Part shown: piece by piece, positions 16,816-25,932 of the stretch | How positions within the stretch are numbered: the stretch's first letter is position 1 | Layout of the letters: every line of letters starts with the position of its first letter | NCBI RefSeq assembly: GCF_004211145.1 | Contig: NZ_SEBS01000013.1 | Location: forward strand, 35,254 to 99,253 | Length of the DNA: 64,000 bases | Source of the DNA: Flavobacterium sp. | GTDB taxonomy: Bacteria > Bacteroidota > Bacteroidia > Flavobacteriales > Flavobacteriaceae | Direction: 5' to 3' | Made by a program: the position numbers and the translations under genes | The notes under the pieces: model-generated | Seen by the model: only the letters and a program-made list of their open reading frames with translations | Told to the model about the DNA's origin: nothing | Database searches by the model: none

Positions 16816-16851
16816 TATTTTTACCCTGAACCCTGAACCCTGAACCCTGAA
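16816..16851 (+). repeat. -7 box followed by four tandem CCCTGAA heptamers in front of the epimerase gene
   Basis: TAttTTTA (16816-16823) fits a -7 box. It is followed at once by four perfect CCCTGAA units (16824-16851) and then CC and the ATG at 16854. The repeat therefore makes up almost the whole predicted 5' leader. Related CCCTGAA / CCTTGCA sequence lies at 12508-12532. Confidence 0.7.
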
Positions 16852-16853
16852 CC

Positions 16854-17255
16854 ATGAAAAAAATCGAACACATCGGAATCGCCGTAAAAAACCTCAATGA
16901 ATCAAACCTCCTATTCGAGAAATTGCTCGGCGTCGCGTCATATAAGCAGGAAGAAGTCGAGAGCGAAGGAGTGAAAACGTCGTTCTTCCAATCAGGTCCG
17001 AACAAGATCGAATTGCTCGAGGCTACGAATCCTGACAGCCCGATTGCGAAATTCCTCGAGAAGAAAGGCGAAGGCATTCATCATATCGCGTTTGACGTTT
17101 CGGACATCGTCGCTGAAATCGAACGCCTTAAATCCGAAGGTTTCACGGTTCTCAACGAGACGCCAAAAAAAGGCGCCGACAATAAACTCGTCGCGTTCCT
17201 GCATCCAAAAGGAACGAATGGCGTGCTTGTCGAACTTTGCCAGGAAATCGCATAA
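16854..17255 (+). CDS. mce: methylmalonyl-CoA epimerase (VOC family)
   Basis: 133 residues, the normal length. It converts (2S)- and (2R)-methylmalonyl-CoA in propionate metabolism. Two VOC beta-alpha-beta-beta-beta modules are present: IEHIGIAVKNL at residues 4-14 with metal ligand His6, NKIELLEATNPDSPIAKF near 51-68 and GIHHIAFDVSDI near 75-86 with His77/His78, and the closing VLVELCQE with the metal-binding Glu. It stands alone; methylmalonyl-CoA mutase is not in the window. The start codon directly follows a heptamer repeat. Confidence 0.92.
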   Translation: MKKIEHIGIAVKNLNESNLLFEKLLGVASYKQEEVESEGVKTSFFQSGPNKIELLEATNPDSPIAKFLEKKGEGIHHIAFDVSDIVAEIERLKSEGFTVLNETPKKGADNKLVAFLHPKGTNGVLVELCQEIA

Positions 17256-17295
17256 ACCCAAAACCTAATTTCAAATAATATATACGCCAAAAAAT

Positions 17296-18177
17296 ATGCT
17301 CTTAAGAAGACGAATTTCCATTTTTTATTTCATCAAGCAGGTAAAATGGCAATTGATCGTGATCGTGCTTTTTGCATCGGCGGTTGGGTTTCTGCACTTG
17401 CATCCCAAACTCGTGAATATCGTGATTCCGCTGAGCGTACTTACGATCATGGGTACGATCGTCTCACTTTTGCTCGCGTTCCGCACGGCCCAATCGTATG
17501 AACGTTGGTGGGAAGCTCGCATCATTTGGGGCGCGATCGTGAACGATTCGAGGACGTTGATTCGTGATTTTTCCCAGTTCCTGCCTGACGACAAGAAAGA
17601 CGAGCTGAAGATCCTTGCTGAAAGACACATCATCTGGACGTACGCCATGGGTGAATCGTTGCGCAAGTTGCCGTTTTCTCCAGAAGTGCAAGCGTATATC
17701 GATACGACTGACATTGATGCGGTGAACATTCCGAACGCTTTGCTCGACGCACATTCGGAACAAATCCAAAAGTTGGTCGGCCAAGGAACGATTTCAGAAT
17801 ACCGCCAGGTCCGAATCAATGAAACGCTTGGAAGTCTGTGCGACAGTATGGGCAAATGCGAGCGGATCAAGAACACGGTTTTTCCAAGATCGTACGGAAT
17901 CATGCTGCAGACGTTGATTTACACGTTTGCGGCGCTTTTGCCGTTCGGGCTCGATCACGATAAACTGTCGGTGGAAATTCTACTCAGTATTTTGCTTCCG
18001 GTCATGTTCATTTCGATCGAGAAAACCGCGGTCATCATGCAGGATCCGTTCGAGAATACGCCCGTAGATACGCCCATGACGTCGATCGCACAGACTATAG
18101 AAATCAACATAAGACAAACCATCGGGGATAAAAATGTGCCGATGAAAGTCGATTCGGGTCTTTATTATGAGATGTGA
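17296..18177 (+). CDS. bestrophin family ion channel (UPF0187)
   Basis: 293 residues. Bacterial bestrophins are pentameric membrane channels for chloride or sodium. The family marks are visible: SLLLAFRTAQSYERWWEAR near 57-75, the SRTLIRDFS segment after it, and FPRSYGIMLQTLIYTFAALLPFGL near 198-220. Membrane helices lie near 18-35, 40-60, 203-222 and 228-248, and DPFENTPVDTPM near 251-262 is the conserved acidic loop. It follows the epimerase gene by 40 bases and may be co-transcribed with it, without an obvious functional link. Confidence 0.9.
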   Translation: MLLRRRISIFYFIKQVKWQLIVIVLFASAVGFLHLHPKLVNIVIPLSVLTIMGTIVSLLLAFRTAQSYERWWEARIIWGAIVNDSRTLIRDFSQFLPDDKKDELKILAERHIIWTYAMGESLRKLPFSPEVQAYIDTTDIDAVNIPNALLDAHSEQIQKLVGQGTISEYRQVRINETLGSLCDSMGKCERIKNTVFPRSYGIMLQTLIYTFAALLPFGLDHDKLSVEILLSILLPVMFISIEKTAVIMQDPFENTPVDTPMTSIAQTIEINIRQTIGDKNVPMKVDSGLYYEM

Positions 18178-18243
18178 CACGAAAGCTAATTGTGAATTTT
18201 GGTTTGAAATGTGTAATTTTTTGATTGCGTGATTCTTACTTTT

Positions 18244-18276
18244 AGACCTCGAAGGTTTTCAAAACATATGAGGTCT
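18244..18276. repeat. palindromic intergenic repeat, copy 2 (degenerate)
   Basis: AGACCTCGAAGGTTTTC followed by AAAACATATGAGGTCT; one arm has changes relative to the copies at 13557, 48972 and 58445. It lies 67 bases after the bestrophin gene and before the tRNA promoter. Confidence 0.6.
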
Positions 18277-18325
18277 GGCGGAAATTCCAATTCGAAAGCG
18301 GACACCCAAAATCAACGAAAATCTC

Positions 18326-18356
18326 TTGCAACGCTTAAAAAATAGTAGTAATATTG
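18326..18356 (+). promoter_or_regulatory. promoter of the tRNA gene
   Basis: TTG at 18326-18328 and TAatATTG at 18349-18356, spaced by 20 bases, match the Bacteroidota -33/-7 consensus with one change. The tRNA begins 12 bases later. Confidence 0.6.
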
Positions 18357-18368
18357 CGCTCCTAACCT

Positions 18369-18442
18369 GGTCCTATAGCTCAGTTGGTTAGAGTCCCTGA
18401 CTCATAATCAGGTTGTCCTTGGTTCGAGCCCAAGTGGGACCA
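18369..18442 (+). tRNA. tRNA with CAT anticodon (elongator Met; Ile2 not excluded)
   Basis: The cloverleaf folds fully: acceptor stem GGTCCTA/TGGGACC, D arm GCTC...GAGT (one G-T pair), anticodon stem CCTGA/TCAGG with loop CTCATAA, T stem CTTGG/CCAAG with loop TTCGAGC, discriminator A. No CCA is encoded. The CAT anticodon is used both by elongator tRNA-Met and by the lysidine-modified tRNA-Ile2; the sequence alone does not settle this, Met being my first choice. Confidence 0.9.
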
Positions 18443-18445
18443 CAA

Positions 18446-18471
18446 ACCTCTTAGAAATAAGGGGTTTTTTT
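18446..18471 (+). terminator. intrinsic terminator after the tRNA
   Basis: AACCTCTTA pairs with TAAGGGGTT across a short loop, followed by seven T. It begins three bases after the tRNA 3' end. Confidence 0.8.
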
Positions 18472-18603
18472 GTGCTTTGTCGTGACTCGCTCTGGCCATT
18501 CTGGCAAAAGGGGCGGCTCGTCAAAAAAATAATCGTTAATGAGGCGTTTCTCAAATCTCAGCTTCACGTCGCTTATCACGTTGTTGAGGTCGCGATATAG
18601 AAA
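18451..18603 (-). pseudogene. possible 3' remnant of a protein gene next to the tRNA
   Basis: On the - strand an open frame of about 48 codons ends in TAA at 18451-18453, inside the tRNA terminator. Its peptide (FFLYRDLNNVISDVK ... DEPPLLPEWPERVT) has a protein-like composition, but there is no start codon, and a stop precedes it at about 18612. I do not recognise it. It could be the decayed tail of a gene brought in next to the tRNA, or chance. The rest of 18472-18711 shows nothing further. Confidence 0.25.
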
Positions 18604-18711
18604 GAAAGCCGATTACTGAAAGTTCCCACCATTTTGTTTGTGTTCTAAGCAGTAATTTTTAAGAGTCAGAGCAATTTGGTGTCAGTAAAAAATGGTCTTT
18701 CGTTTTCCCCC

Positions 18712-19518
18712 TCAATACCAATTCATCGATTCAAAGTCGCCTAATAGAATAAGATTAATTTTCTTTACGACCTCTGGTGAAACCTTGCAATTTTGGCACT
18801 TGACCTCAAATTTTTCGGAGATGTCGTTATCATCAATAATTTTTTTTAAAAATCCCGATTTTGAATATTGATATTCGGTAACTCTGGTTAGTTGACCTGG
18901 ATTACCTTGGTCGTAAAAAGTCTTTTTTGATACGTTTTTGTTCTTGAACTCTTTTATTGTCACCGTCGGCTTTCGTTCACAATAAGGATTATAAAAGGTT
19001 TTTTCCTCCGTGATTTTGTCAGGCTCATAATGGTATCTTGTGATATCATAATATCCAGACAATTCAGGATTGATGACTTTTGAAATCTTTTCATCAATAA
19101 GACCGGATTCGGCCCCATATTTATTTTGAATGTCGCATCCACGGTAATTCTCAACGGAAATCAACCTATTCTTATCATCATAATAAAATTTAATGGTGTC
19201 TATCTCCTTTGATGATTTTTGGGCGGTAAACCTTTTTTTTTCATCATATAAAAAGTCGTAAGTTATAATCTCGCCAGACTTTGGATAATCGTTTATTATA
19301 ATTTGTGTCAGCAAATTATCAGTATAAACAAAAATTGAGCTGCCAGGTTGATCGTTATTTAAATCGTTCCTGACCATACTCAAGAGACGACCAGCTTCGT
19401 CAAAATTGTAAGTTAGGTTGCTACCGGGGTGAAATGGTATGTTAGTTTCCACTGAAATAGAATTCGATTGACTATAAGCCGCAGTAAACAGGATGAGGGC
19501 GAAATATGCTTTTATCAT
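18712..19518 (-). CDS. secreted YD-repeat-like protein of unknown function
   Basis: 268 residues with a short signal peptide (residues 1-16, ending AAYS). The mature part holds several degenerate YD/RHS-like units, for instance TYNFDEAGRLLSMV, FLYDEKKRF and FYYDDKNRLISVE; two cysteine pairs are present (CDIQNKY / CERKP, and CQNC near 240). Such proteins in Bacteroidota are cell-surface or secreted and rarely characterised. The gene is visibly more AT-rich than its neighbours, as are the non-coding sequences on both sides, which suggests recent acquisition beside the tRNA. A longer protein of similar style lies at 54930. Confidence 0.7.
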   Translation of the reverse strand: MIKAYFALILFTAAYSQSNSISVETNIPFHPGSNLTYNFDEAGRLLSMVRNDLNNDQPGSSIFVYTDNLLTQIIINDYPKSGEIITYDFLYDEKKRFTAQKSSKEIDTIKFYYDDKNRLISVENYRGCDIQNKYGAESGLIDEKISKVINPELSGYYDITRYHYEPDKITEEKTFYNPYCERKPTVTIKEFKNKNVSKKTFYDQGNPGQLTRVTEYQYSKSGFLKKIIDDNDISEKFEVKCQNCKVSPEVVKKINLILLGDFESMNWY

Positions 19519-19856
19519 GGAATTTTATTTAAAAATAACGAGGCGATTTATGTGTTTTTCTCAAGGTATTTTCTCAACCGGAGTTAAAATCAAAAACAGT
19601 GAGAAATGTCGGAAATAAATTCAAACCCGCTCTTCAGTTCAAAAATAATTCATCCAGCAGAAGATACAATAACAACCCGAATTTGCGGTTTTTTATTGTC
19701 TCCAATTTTCTCATCACACTCGCGATGCCGTAATCGAAATTTTTCATCCCAATGCGCGAGTCCGTTTACAAATCACCTCGTTTTTCAAACAACTCATCGA
19801 AATTTATTTTACCCAATTGATTCAAATACTATCTTAGTCAAAGAATTACGCTTGCC
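19519..19856. other. 338-base AT-rich gap between divergent genes
   Basis: This is the space between two divergent starts. It is AT-rich and contains no convincing reading frame, repeat or hairpin. It should hold the promoters for both flanking genes, but I find no match to TAnnTTTG good enough to call. Confidence 0.6.
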
Positions 19857-22800
19857 ATGAGAAAGAATTTTACGCTCCTACTGTTTTTCCTATCTTTTTT
19901 TGCCTTTTCACAACAGGAGGCGAGTGTTTGGTATTTTGGGGCGTTCGCGGGGTTGAAATTCAACACCGACGGCAGCGTGACGCCGCTTTCCAACGGCCAG
20001 ATCAACACCAACGAAGGCTGCAGCACGATTGCCGACTTCAACGGAAACCTTCTTTTCTACACTGATGGTCGAACCGTCTGGGACCGGAACCACATCATCA
20101 TGCCGAACGGCGATTACTTCTCGGGCACAGGCTTGTACGGCGATCCGTCGAGTACGCAATCGGGAATCATCGTTCCCAAGCCCGGAAACCCCGATGTTTA
20201 TTACATTTTTACGGTCGACGAGCCGCATCATCTCAACGCCACGACCTATCCGAATGCTTTTCCAGGGCCATACAACCCTGAGGGCGGCGTAATCCCAACT
20301 GCCGACGACGGGCGCAATAACGGTTTCAATTACACCGAAGTAGATCTCAGCCTCACGGGATCGAATGGCAGTGTAGGCGATATATCCACGACCATTACGC
20401 ACTTGATTACCTACGATTTGAATCCGTCGGGTGAAGAAATTAAATTCAAATGTTCAGAGAAAATCACCGCGGTCCGGAATTTTGTCGCGAACGAATATTG
20501 GGTCATTACACATTTCCTTGACAAATTTTATGCGTTCAGGATAACGGCCTCGGGTGTTGTCTCAACTCCTGTGGTCAGTCAAATCGGCCCGCTTATACCG
20601 ACTTCGGGTTATCGCCGAAATTCTATCGGATACCTGAAAGCCTCGCCCGACGGGACTAAAATCGCCATCGCGCATGAAGAAGCCGGAACTGTTGCCGGAG
20701 GGACAAGTTTTGGAACGGGAATGGTTCGGCTTTACGATTTTGACCTAAACACGGGAATTATTTCAAGCGAAGTTCCGGTAGTCAGCAACGTTTCGCCTTA
20801 CGGCATCGAATTTTCATCGGATTCAAAGAAATTGTACGCGACCTACAGAAACCAATTCGACAGTTCGATGGCGCTTGCCCAATACGATCTCGAAGCCGCC
20901 GACGTCGCTGCGTCGCAAGTGAAAGTGTTTGAAGATTTCGTGAACCTTTACGCGTTGCAGCTCGCTCCGAACGGGAAGATTTACTGCGCCATACCGAACC
21001 AAACCTCGTTGGGCGTAATCAATAATCCCGAGGCTTTAGGCGTCGCTTGCAACTATGATCCTATAGGGCAAACGCTTTCGTCGGGCAGGTTCAGCACGTT
21101 GGGACTTCCGCCGTTCATCACCTCGTTCTTTAACGCGGCGTTCACGATGCAGTATTTTTGTCTGGGCGCTCAAACCGCTTTCGAGATCACCAATACGCAG
21201 AACGTGGTGTCGGTTTTCTGGGATTTCGGCGATGGATTTACCTCGACCGACTTCAATCCGATGCACACCTACGCTTCGCCCGGACTGTACAACGTCACGC
21301 TCACCGCAACAACGCCGACCGATGTAAGCAGCGCGAGCAGGGAAGTGATGATTTACGAAGTTCCCGTTGCCAATGCGATTCCGGACAGGGACGTTTGTTC
21401 GGCCAATGCGACGGCGTCGGTCAGTTTGCTCAATGCCGGCACTACCGCAATCGGCGCTCAAACCGGAACGTTCGATGTCGCGTATTTCGCCTCGATGCAA
21501 GATGCGACGTCGAACACGAATCCGCTTGCTACGATGGCGACTTTCCCCGTCGGCGCGACTGAAATATTCGTAAAAGTATTCAATACGGGAAATCCGGCGT
21601 GTTACGACATCGCGTCGTTTATGGTCAACGTATATCGTCAGCCAATCGCAAATACGCCCACAGCTTACTTGATTTGCGACGATTCGAGTAACGATGGGCT
21701 TGAGATTTTCGACCTCCAAAGTAAAATCATCGAAGTCCTCGGTACACAGAATGCCGCGGCGTATTCGGTTTCGTTCCATCCGTCGCAAGCGGAAGCCGAC
21801 CTGAATTCGAACGCGTTGGCGTTGAACTATCAAAATACGACGAATCCCCAAACAATTTTCGTCCGCATCCAGAATAATGCGATGCCCGATTGTTTCGAAA
21901 CGACGCAATTCCAAATCACGGTAAGCCAACTTCCCGTCGCGAATCCGTTGCCGATACTTGAAATCTGCGACGAAGGAAATGACGGCGAGGAAACGTTTGA
22001 TCTCACGTCCCAGAATGTTGCGGCGCTGTTGGGCCAATCGTCGGCCAATTTTGACGTCACGTATCATCTCACGTCACAGGAAGCCATTTTGGACACGAGC
22101 TATTTGCCCGCCAATTACACGAATTCGATAAATCCGCAAACCATTTACGTGCGCGTGACGAACAAATCGAATCGCACTTGTTTCGACACGACGTCGTTTA
22201 CGATCAACGCGGTCCCGAAACCCGAACTCGATTTGCCGTCGGTTCTGCCGTTGTGCGAAGGGACGAGCATGACGTTGAGCGCGCCCGCGGGATTCGATAC
22301 GTATTTATGGTCGACTGGAGAAACCACGAGCGACATCATCGTTTCACAGCCCGATACGTATACGGTGACGACTGGGTTTGTCTATTCGACAGTGACCTGC
22401 GAGACATCGGCGACGATTGAAGTCGAGAATTCGAACGTCGCGACGTTTACGGGAATCGACATCCACGATTGGACCGACAACCACAACACGATCTCAATTT
22501 TTGTAACCGGAGACGGCGATTACGAATATTCGCTTGACGGTTTCAACTATCAAACGAGCAACGAATTTTCAGGGCTCATTCCTGGCGAATACACGGTTTA
22601 TGTGAACGATGCCAACGGTTGCGGGCTTGTGACCGACACGGTTTATCTGCTCATGTATCCGAAATTCTTTACGCCAAACGGAGATGCACAAAACGATTAC
22701 TGGCAAATCAAGGCGTCCCAATCGGAGCCTGATCTTGAAGTCTTGATTTTTGATCGATACGGGAAAATCGTGACGTCGATCCACGCCAACGACAAAGGCT

Positions 22801-22907
22801 GGGACGGAACCTACAACGGCAAACAACTTCCGTCAACCGATTATTGGTTCGTCGCCAAGAGGCAAAACGGCAGGGAATACCGCGGGCATTTCAGCCTGAA
22901 ACGATAA
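19857..22907 (+). CDS. T9SS type B cell-surface protein with PKD domain
   Basis: 1016 residues. Signal peptide 1-18 (FAFSQ). Residues about 20-425 look like a beta-propeller of WD40/6-blade style (WYFGAFAGLKF, then LKASPDGTKIAIAHE and FSSDSKKLYATY blades). A PKD domain lies near 438-485 (VFWDFGDGFTSTD ... HTYASPGLYNVTLTA). Three to four repeats with ICDDSSNDGLEIFDL / ICDEGNDGEETFDLT follow. The last 85 residues are the gliding motility-associated C-terminal domain (FFTPNGDAQNDYWQI ... IFDRYGKIV ... GWDGTYNGKQLPSTDYWF), the T9SS type B export signal. Probably a large surface protein; the ligand is unknown. Confidence 0.9.
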   Translation: MRKNFTLLLFFLSFFAFSQQEASVWYFGAFAGLKFNTDGSVTPLSNGQINTNEGCSTIADFNGNLLFYTDGRTVWDRNHIIMPNGDYFSGTGLYGDPSSTQSGIIVPKPGNPDVYYIFTVDEPHHLNATTYPNAFPGPYNPEGGVIPTADDGRNNGFNYTEVDLSLTGSNGSVGDISTTITHLITYDLNPSGEEIKFKCSEKITAVRNFVANEYWVITHFLDKFYAFRITASGVVSTPVVSQIGPLIPTSGYRRNSIGYLKASPDGTKIAIAHEEAGTVAGGTSFGTGMVRLYDFDLNTGIISSEVPVVSNVSPYGIEFSSDSKKLYATYRNQFDSSMALAQYDLEAADVAASQVKVFEDFVNLYALQLAPNGKIYCAIPNQTSLGVINNPEALGVACNYDPIGQTLSSGRFSTLGLPPFITSFFNAAFTMQYFCLGAQTAFEITNTQNVVSVFWDFGDGFTSTDFNPMHTYASPGLYNVTLTATTPTDVSSASREVMIYEVPVANAIPDRDVCSANATASVSLLNAGTTAIGAQTGTFDVAYFASMQDATSNTNPLATMATFPVGATEIFVKVFNTGNPACYDIASFMVNVYRQPIANTPTAYLICDDSSNDGLEIFDLQSKIIEVLGTQNAAAYSVSFHPSQAEADLNSNALALNYQNTTNPQTIFVRIQNNAMPDCFETTQFQITVSQLPVANPLPILEICDEGNDGEETFDLTSQNVAALLGQSSANFDVTYHLTSQEAILDTSYLPANYTNSINPQTIYVRVTNKSNRTCFDTTSFTINAVPKPELDLPSVLPLCEGTSMTLSAPAGFDTYLWSTGETTSDIIVSQPDTYTVTTGFVYSTVTCETSATIEVENSNVATFTGIDIHDWTDNHNTISIFVTGDGDYEYSLDGFNYQTSNEFSGLIPGEYTVYVNDANGCGLVTDTVYLLMYPKFFTPNGDAQNDYWQIKASQSEPDLEVLIFDRYGKIVTSIHANDKGWDGTYNGKQLPSTDYWFVAKRQNGREYRGHFSLKR

Positions 22908-22978
22908 AGTTTCGCGGCCGCTTCCTAATTTAACATTACATTACGCACATTATTCGGGCCTTAGCTCTATTTTTAAAT

Positions 22979-25450
22979 ATGGAGACAGCCGAACCGAACA
23001 AAAAACCAAAACTTTCACGCAAACGCCGATGGCTCAAAATCACGTTGATTTCGTTGGGTTCGCTAGTGCTTTTGTTGCTCATCGGAATCGTTTCGGTATC
23101 GATCTACATCCAGAACAATAAAAAGGAAGTGCTCGCGAAAGTCACGGCAAAGCTCAACGAAGATCTCGATGGAAAACTTGTCATCAAAGACATGAAGCCC
23201 GAGTTTTTCAGCAATTTCCCAAGGGTTTCGCTACGGTTGGAAGACGTTTCGCTGCGCGACAATAAATTCGACCAACACAAATACGAATTGCTGCGCGCGT
23301 CCCAGATCGACATCACGGTCAATATCCTCGCGCTGTTGCGGCAAACCATCGAGATCAAGAAGATTTCCATCAGCGACGCTTCGGTAATATTATATGTCGC
23401 GCCCGACGGTTATTCGAACACAGCCGTTTTCAAGAAGTCCGACAAGAAATCCTCAGGAAGTTCGACCGCGATGGAATGCAATAAATTCCAACTTGAGAAC
23501 GTGAAATTCACCGTCCGAAACGACAAGGCGAACAAACTCCACGATTTCGAGATCAACCAAATCGACGGACGCATGGAACCGGAAGGCGACGGCTGGAAGT
23601 GCGAAACCGACATCGACATCATGGCGCGCAGCCTGTCGTTCAACACCAAACGCGGCAGTTTCATAAAAAATCAGAAAATTACGGGAACCTTCGATATTTC
23701 GGCCGACGGAAACGGAAAGCTCGTATTCGCGGAACAACCGCTTAACATCGGAAAGGAAAATTTCACGCTCGCCGCCGAATTCAATTTCGGGGAAACGTCG
23801 TCGTTGTTCGCGATCCACATCAAAAACAAGTCGATCAGATGGCGCGACACATCGGCTTTGCTCGCCGACAACATTCGCGAGAAGCTCGATATGTTCGATC
23901 TCGAGAAACCAATCAGCGTGCGCTGCGATCTCGAAGGCGATTTCGATTCGATGGGCGATCCGTTGATTTATGTCGAGGCGAAAATCAGGAACAACACGCT
24001 CACGACTCCGGGCGGCAACGTCGACAAATGCAATTTTGACGGCACGTTCGCGAACAATTACGACAAGAAAAAGGAATTCAGCGACCCAAATTCGGTGATT
24101 TTGCTTCGGAATTTGACGGGCGAATACGGAACCGTTCCGTTCAGGATGGCGATCGCGTCCATCGTAAACCTCGACGATCCGATCGCCCGCGGCAAATTTT
24201 CGTCGGCGTTCGACATGTCGCGTCTTAACGGTTTGGTCGACAAGGATCTGCTTGAGTTCAAAAAAGGAAAGGCGAATATCGAAGTCGATTTTACGGCCGA
24301 TGTCGTCAATTATCAACTCACGAAGCCAAAGATCATCGGTAAAGTCGCGATCGAAAAAGCCGATATCGCGTATCCGCAACGCAATTTGCAGGTCAACGAC
24401 GTTTCGGTAAACCTCGATTTCGACGACAAGGATCTGTTTATCCGAAACATAAAGGTGAAAACCGCGAAGAGCGAAGTTTTGATGGACGGGAAAGTCTTGA
24501 ATTTCCTCAATCTATATTATAGCGCGCCCGAGAAAATCGTACTCAATTGGAACGTTTACAGTAAGCAATTGCATCTCGGGGAATTTTTGGGTTACGTCGG
24601 GAATCGACAGAAAGCAGCGACGAAGAACAACAAGAAAACAGGGAATTTCACATCGGAGCTCACCGAACTTTTCGAGAAAAGCCAAGTCCGCATGGCGATG
24701 AAAATCGATAAGTTGTATTACAAGAAATTCCTTGCCACGAATACGACCGCGATCGTCGCTTTCTCTGACGAAACCGTGACGATCCGGAATACGGGTTTGA
24801 ACCACGCGGGCGGGCGCATTCGATTCAGTGGCGATCTCAGGCGCGGTTCGGCCGGAAACAGCGCGTATTCGTTTCAGGCGTTCGTGGAATCGGTCGACGT
24901 CCGAAAGTTTTTCAACGCATTCGAGAATTTCGGGATGGAAACGTTGAAAAGCGACAACATTTCGGGCAAACTTTCGCTTCAGGCGAACCTCGGCGGACGC
25001 ATCACGCCCGATAATCGTCTGCAAAAAAATTCGATGGACGGAAAGGCGTCGTTTACGTTGAAGAATGGAAGCCTCGTGAATTTCGAACCGATACAAACCG
25101 TGGGCAAGATCGCGTTCCGACGACGCGACGTCAAGAACATCACATTCGCCGACCTTAACGGAGCGTTCGAGGTGAAAGGCGAGAAAGTCACCGTCGCGCC
25201 CATGAAAATCAATTCAAACGTGCTTAATATGGATTTGGCGGGCGTTTATTCGTTCGGGAAAGGCACGAACCTTAAGATCGACGTGCCGTTGCGGAATCCA
25301 AAACGTGATGAGGACATAACTGACAAGGAAGAACTCGAAAGACGCCGCCACCGCGGAATCGTACTTCATTTGCTGGCGAGCGACGACGCCGAAACCGGCA
25401 AAATCAAGATCGGCCTTACCGGAAAAAACAGTCAGGAAGAGACGAATTAA
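22979..25450 (+). CDS. AsmA-like inner-membrane protein
   Basis: 823 residues. A basic N-terminus (KPKLSRKRRWLK) is followed by one membrane helix at about 22-45 and a long periplasmic domain. The family start is clear after the helix: LDGKLVIKDMKPEFFSNFPRVSLRLEDVSL near 63-95, and the C-terminal AsmA block (NSMDGKASFTLKNGSLVNFEPIQTVGKIAF ... LNMDLAGVYSFGKG) is near 680-760. AsmA-like proteins are thought to bridge the envelope and carry phospholipids to the outer membrane. The gene follows the T9SS gene by 70 bases, but TAttTTTA just before its ATG suggests its own promoter. Confidence 0.88.
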   Translation: METAEPNKKPKLSRKRRWLKITLISLGSLVLLLLIGIVSVSIYIQNNKKEVLAKVTAKLNEDLDGKLVIKDMKPEFFSNFPRVSLRLEDVSLRDNKFDQHKYELLRASQIDITVNILALLRQTIEIKKISISDASVILYVAPDGYSNTAVFKKSDKKSSGSSTAMECNKFQLENVKFTVRNDKANKLHDFEINQIDGRMEPEGDGWKCETDIDIMARSLSFNTKRGSFIKNQKITGTFDISADGNGKLVFAEQPLNIGKENFTLAAEFNFGETSSLFAIHIKNKSIRWRDTSALLADNIREKLDMFDLEKPISVRCDLEGDFDSMGDPLIYVEAKIRNNTLTTPGGNVDKCNFDGTFANNYDKKKEFSDPNSVILLRNLTGEYGTVPFRMAIASIVNLDDPIARGKFSSAFDMSRLNGLVDKDLLEFKKGKANIEVDFTADVVNYQLTKPKIIGKVAIEKADIAYPQRNLQVNDVSVNLDFDDKDLFIRNIKVKTAKSEVLMDGKVLNFLNLYYSAPEKIVLNWNVYSKQLHLGEFLGYVGNRQKAATKNNKKTGNFTSELTELFEKSQVRMAMKIDKLYYKKFLATNTTAIVAFSDETVTIRNTGLNHAGGRIRFSGDLRRGSAGNSAYSFQAFVESVDVRKFFNAFENFGMETLKSDNISGKLSLQANLGGRITPDNRLQKNSMDGKASFTLKNGSLVNFEPIQTVGKIAFRRRDVKNITFADLNGAFEVKGEKVTVAPMKINSNVLNMDLAGVYSFGKGTNLKIDVPLRNPKRDEDITDKEELERRRHRGIVLHLLASDDAETGKIKIGLTGKNSQEETN

Positions 25451-25530
25451 CATTGATTACATGTTTTATGTACCAGTGATTCGGTCCGTGGAAGTATCTT
25501 TATGGAATACACGCCAAAATCCTGAATGTC

Positions 25531-25932
25531 ATGAAAACACTGCTACTGCTCGCGCTCGCGATCCCATTTCAACTTTTTTCCCAATCTGATGTCGACAAAG
25601 TCATGCGCGGAGGCGAGATCTTGCTCGGCGGTTTGAGCATCCTGAAAGCCGCGCGTTCCGACGACACGAAAAAGAGTTCAAAAACGACTGTTGAAAGTGT
25701 CTGCGTGAAGAATCGGATGCTGCAGAAAATCACGTTTCGACTCGTCGGATATGATCAGGATGAGAACCTGATTACAAAGGAAGTCGTCGTCCAGAAAAAT
25801 GGAAAGGAGTGTCTGTTTCTGCTGCTGAAAGCGATCTATACGTACGAGATTATCCTGTCGACGGGAGAAATCTATAAAAAAGGAGAGTACAAACTCGAGG
25901 ATGAGGTCGTATTTACGGTGAAGGATCCGTGA
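25531..25932 (+). CDS. small secreted protein, unknown
   Basis: 133 residues with a signal peptide (residues 1-18, ending LFSQ). After a helical stretch (GGEILLGGLSILKAA) the rest is a predicted beta domain: VCVKNRMLQKITFRLVG, then KEVVVQKNGKECLFLL and YTYEIILSTGEIYKKGEY. I do not recognise the family. The start ATG at 25531 is preceded by a gap of 80 bases from the AsmA-like gene. Its stop abuts the stop of the convergent repair gene with no spacer. Confidence 0.65.
   Translation: MKTLLLLALAIPFQLFSQSDVDKVMRGGEILLGGLSILKAARSDDTKKSSKTTVESVCVKNRMLQKITFRLVGYDQDENLITKEVVVQKNGKECLFLLLKAIYTYEIILSTGEIYKKGEYKLEDEVVFTVKDP

Noticed and set aside
18369..18442. call as tRNA-Ile2 (lysidine-modified CAT)
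   Set aside because: The anticodon fits both; identity elements cannot be separated reliably by eye, so elongator Met is kept as the first choice.
19606..19860. 84-codon + strand frame before the T9SS gene
   Set aside because: No motif, no start context, low-complexity Ser/Phe/Thr composition, and overlap with the next start region.
21036..22067. 343-codon open frame on the - strand within the T9SS type B gene
   Set aside because: Antisense shadow, Arg-rich, no start context, and the + strand protein has clear domains.
23453..24379. 308-codon open frame on the - strand within the AsmA-like gene
   Set aside because: Antisense shadow with Arg/Glu/Phe-rich composition; the + strand gene is a full AsmA-like protein.
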